NCBI GenBank assembly: GCA_947302065.1
Contig: CAMYUO010000118.1
Coordinates: forward strand, 1-6,233
DNA: 6,233 nucleotides
Source: an uncultured Clostridia bacterium
GTDB taxonomy: Bacteria > Bacillota > Clostridia > Oscillospirales > Ruminococcaceae
Reading direction: 5' to 3'
Shown piece after piece: positions 5,412 to 6,233 of this stretch; position 1 is the stretch's first letter; each line of letters starts with the position of its first letter. The notes beneath the pieces were generated by a model. That model did no database searches and had not been told where the DNA came from. It saw only the letters and a program-made list of their open reading frames with translations. The translations under genes were made by a program, and so were the position numbers.

Positions 5412-6233
5412 ATGAAAACTATAAAAACCCTCCGCTGTGACCTTAACAAGACGTTTGTGAACATCGGTTTTGTCGGCGCAGTCGGGCTGACGTTCCTGCT
5501 GTGCTTTACAGCGCCTGCATACACGGACAGCACCAATCAGAAGATGTACAGCATATTCGAGGCGCTGTTTTCAATGGACAGAAAGTTTGTCGAGTCGCAT
5601 TCCGAATTTGCTGCAAACACCCTTGCCCGACAGGGAATGAACGGATATATAACGCTCTTTCTGCCGATAATCGTTGCCTTTCCGTTTATGGTCGCTTTCT
5701 GCACCGAGCGCAACAACGGCAATATCCGCTTTGTCATCGCACGCACAGGCAAAATGCGTTACTACTTTTCAAAGTTCGTTTCCTGCTTTCTGTGCGGCGG
5801 TTTTGCGGTGCTTATCGGCATTTCACTGTTTATGTGTGCGATGCACCTGCTGTTCCCGCCGATGTCGTCATACAATATGGACATTGAGATCTACGGCGGC
5901 ATGGCGCAGCAAAGCGAGTTCGTGCTCAATTTCAGATACCTGTTCTCAAACTTTCTCAACGGCGCAATTGCCACGATGCCTGCGTTTTTCCTCAGCTCGT
6001 TCTGCAAAAATCCATACATCATTACATGCATTCCATTTATGTTCACATACGTCTGGGAAACGGTGATTTCAAAATTCACGACAAGTGCTATCGACAGAAT
6101 GGATATGGACTCTATCGAACGGATAGCGCCTTTCTATCCAAGTTCAGCGCAGAATATGTTTGACGAGCGCACAAGCGTTGCGGTCACGAGCATTGTGTTC
6201 AACACTGCGTTCGTGGCGGTGTTCCTTGTCGGC
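5412..6233 (+). CDS. ABC-2-like transporter permease subunit (3' end outside window)
   Basis: The frame is open from ATG 5412 to the last base: 274 codons with no stop. AAGAGGTGA ends two bases before the start. The protein is strongly hydrophobic, with likely membrane helices at about 16-35, 79-97, 122-148, 178-197, 203-219 and 256-274. A long outside loop follows the first helix (about 36-78). A cytoplasmic loop after helix 2 carries ERNNGNIRFVIARTG and then MRYYFSKF. That pattern (charged RNNG loop, R-TG, Y-SK leading into the next helix) fits ABC-2-type permeases of clostridial exporters. The ATP-binding subunit is not in the window and should lie downstream or elsewhere. The substrate is unknown. 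Close linkage with the upstream lipoprotein suggests one export or envelope-stress unit, which is inference. Confidence 0.78.
   Translation, partial: MKTIKTLRCDLNKTFVNIGFVGAVGLTFLLCFTAPAYTDSTNQKMYSIFEALFSMDRKFVESHSEFAANTLARQGMNGYITLFLPIIVAFPFMVAFCTERNNGNIRFVIARTGKMRYYFSKFVSCFLCGGFAVLIGISLFMCAMHLLFPPMSSYNMDIEIYGGMAQQSEFVLNFRYLFSNFLNGAIATMPAFFLSSFCKNPYIITCIPFMFTYVWETVISKFTTSAIDRMDMDSIERIAPFYPSSAQNMFDERTSVAVTSIVFNTAFVAVFLVG

Noticed and set aside
5501..6066. Plus-strand ORFs at 5501-5887 and 5674-6066
   Set aside because: They are off-frame shadows of the permease, whose frame is open from 5412 to the window end with clear membrane helices and a strong ribosome binding site.

Overview
The window looks like a chromosomal segment of a Gram-positive gut anaerobe of the Ruminococcus type (Oscillospiraceae). 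This is inferred from protein style, not from a marker gene. The clues are a SARP-type response-regulator tail ending in a YMSQYYWAD-like motif, an ECF-type sigma factor starting MLVLYLQMLD, two lipobox lipoproteins, purine-rich Shine-Dalgarno sites and sigma-A-like promoters. There is no rRNA, tRNA, CRISPR array or recognisable transposase.

Left part (1-1740, plus strand). The window opens inside the C-terminal DNA-binding part of a response regulator, which ends at 398 and is followed by a strong intrinsic terminator. Two tandem units follow, each beginning with nearly the same promoter and leader: 490-542 and 831-883 match at 41 of 53 positions without gaps, and the last 16 bases are identical. 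The first unit drives the ruin of a secreted-protein gene. Its signal peptide is intact, but an ATC stands where the start codon should be, the frame shifts just after the signal peptide, and the 3' end is missing. The second unit drives an intact lipoprotein L,D-transpeptidase-like (YkuD) cell-wall enzyme.

Middle (1741-3785). A structured convergent intergenic stretch separates the transpeptidase from a minus-strand pair: an ECF-type sigma factor and an overlapping single-pass membrane protein that is probably its anti-sigma factor. A well-formed extended -10 promoter lies just upstream of the sigma gene.

Right part (3786-6233). A divergent control region of about 250 bases carries several inverted repeats. 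Beyond it, on the plus strand, are a 449-residue lipoprotein of unknown function (probable TTG start, PepSY-like C-terminal region, AT-richer than its neighbours) and, 13 bases on, a multi-pass ABC-2-like permease subunit cut by the window end. The divergent layout suggests, without proof, a cell-envelope sensing module: sigma and membrane anti-sigma facing a lipoprotein-transporter operon. Most of the window concerns the cell surface: one cell-wall enzyme, two lipoproteins, one transporter subunit and one membrane-controlled sigma factor.
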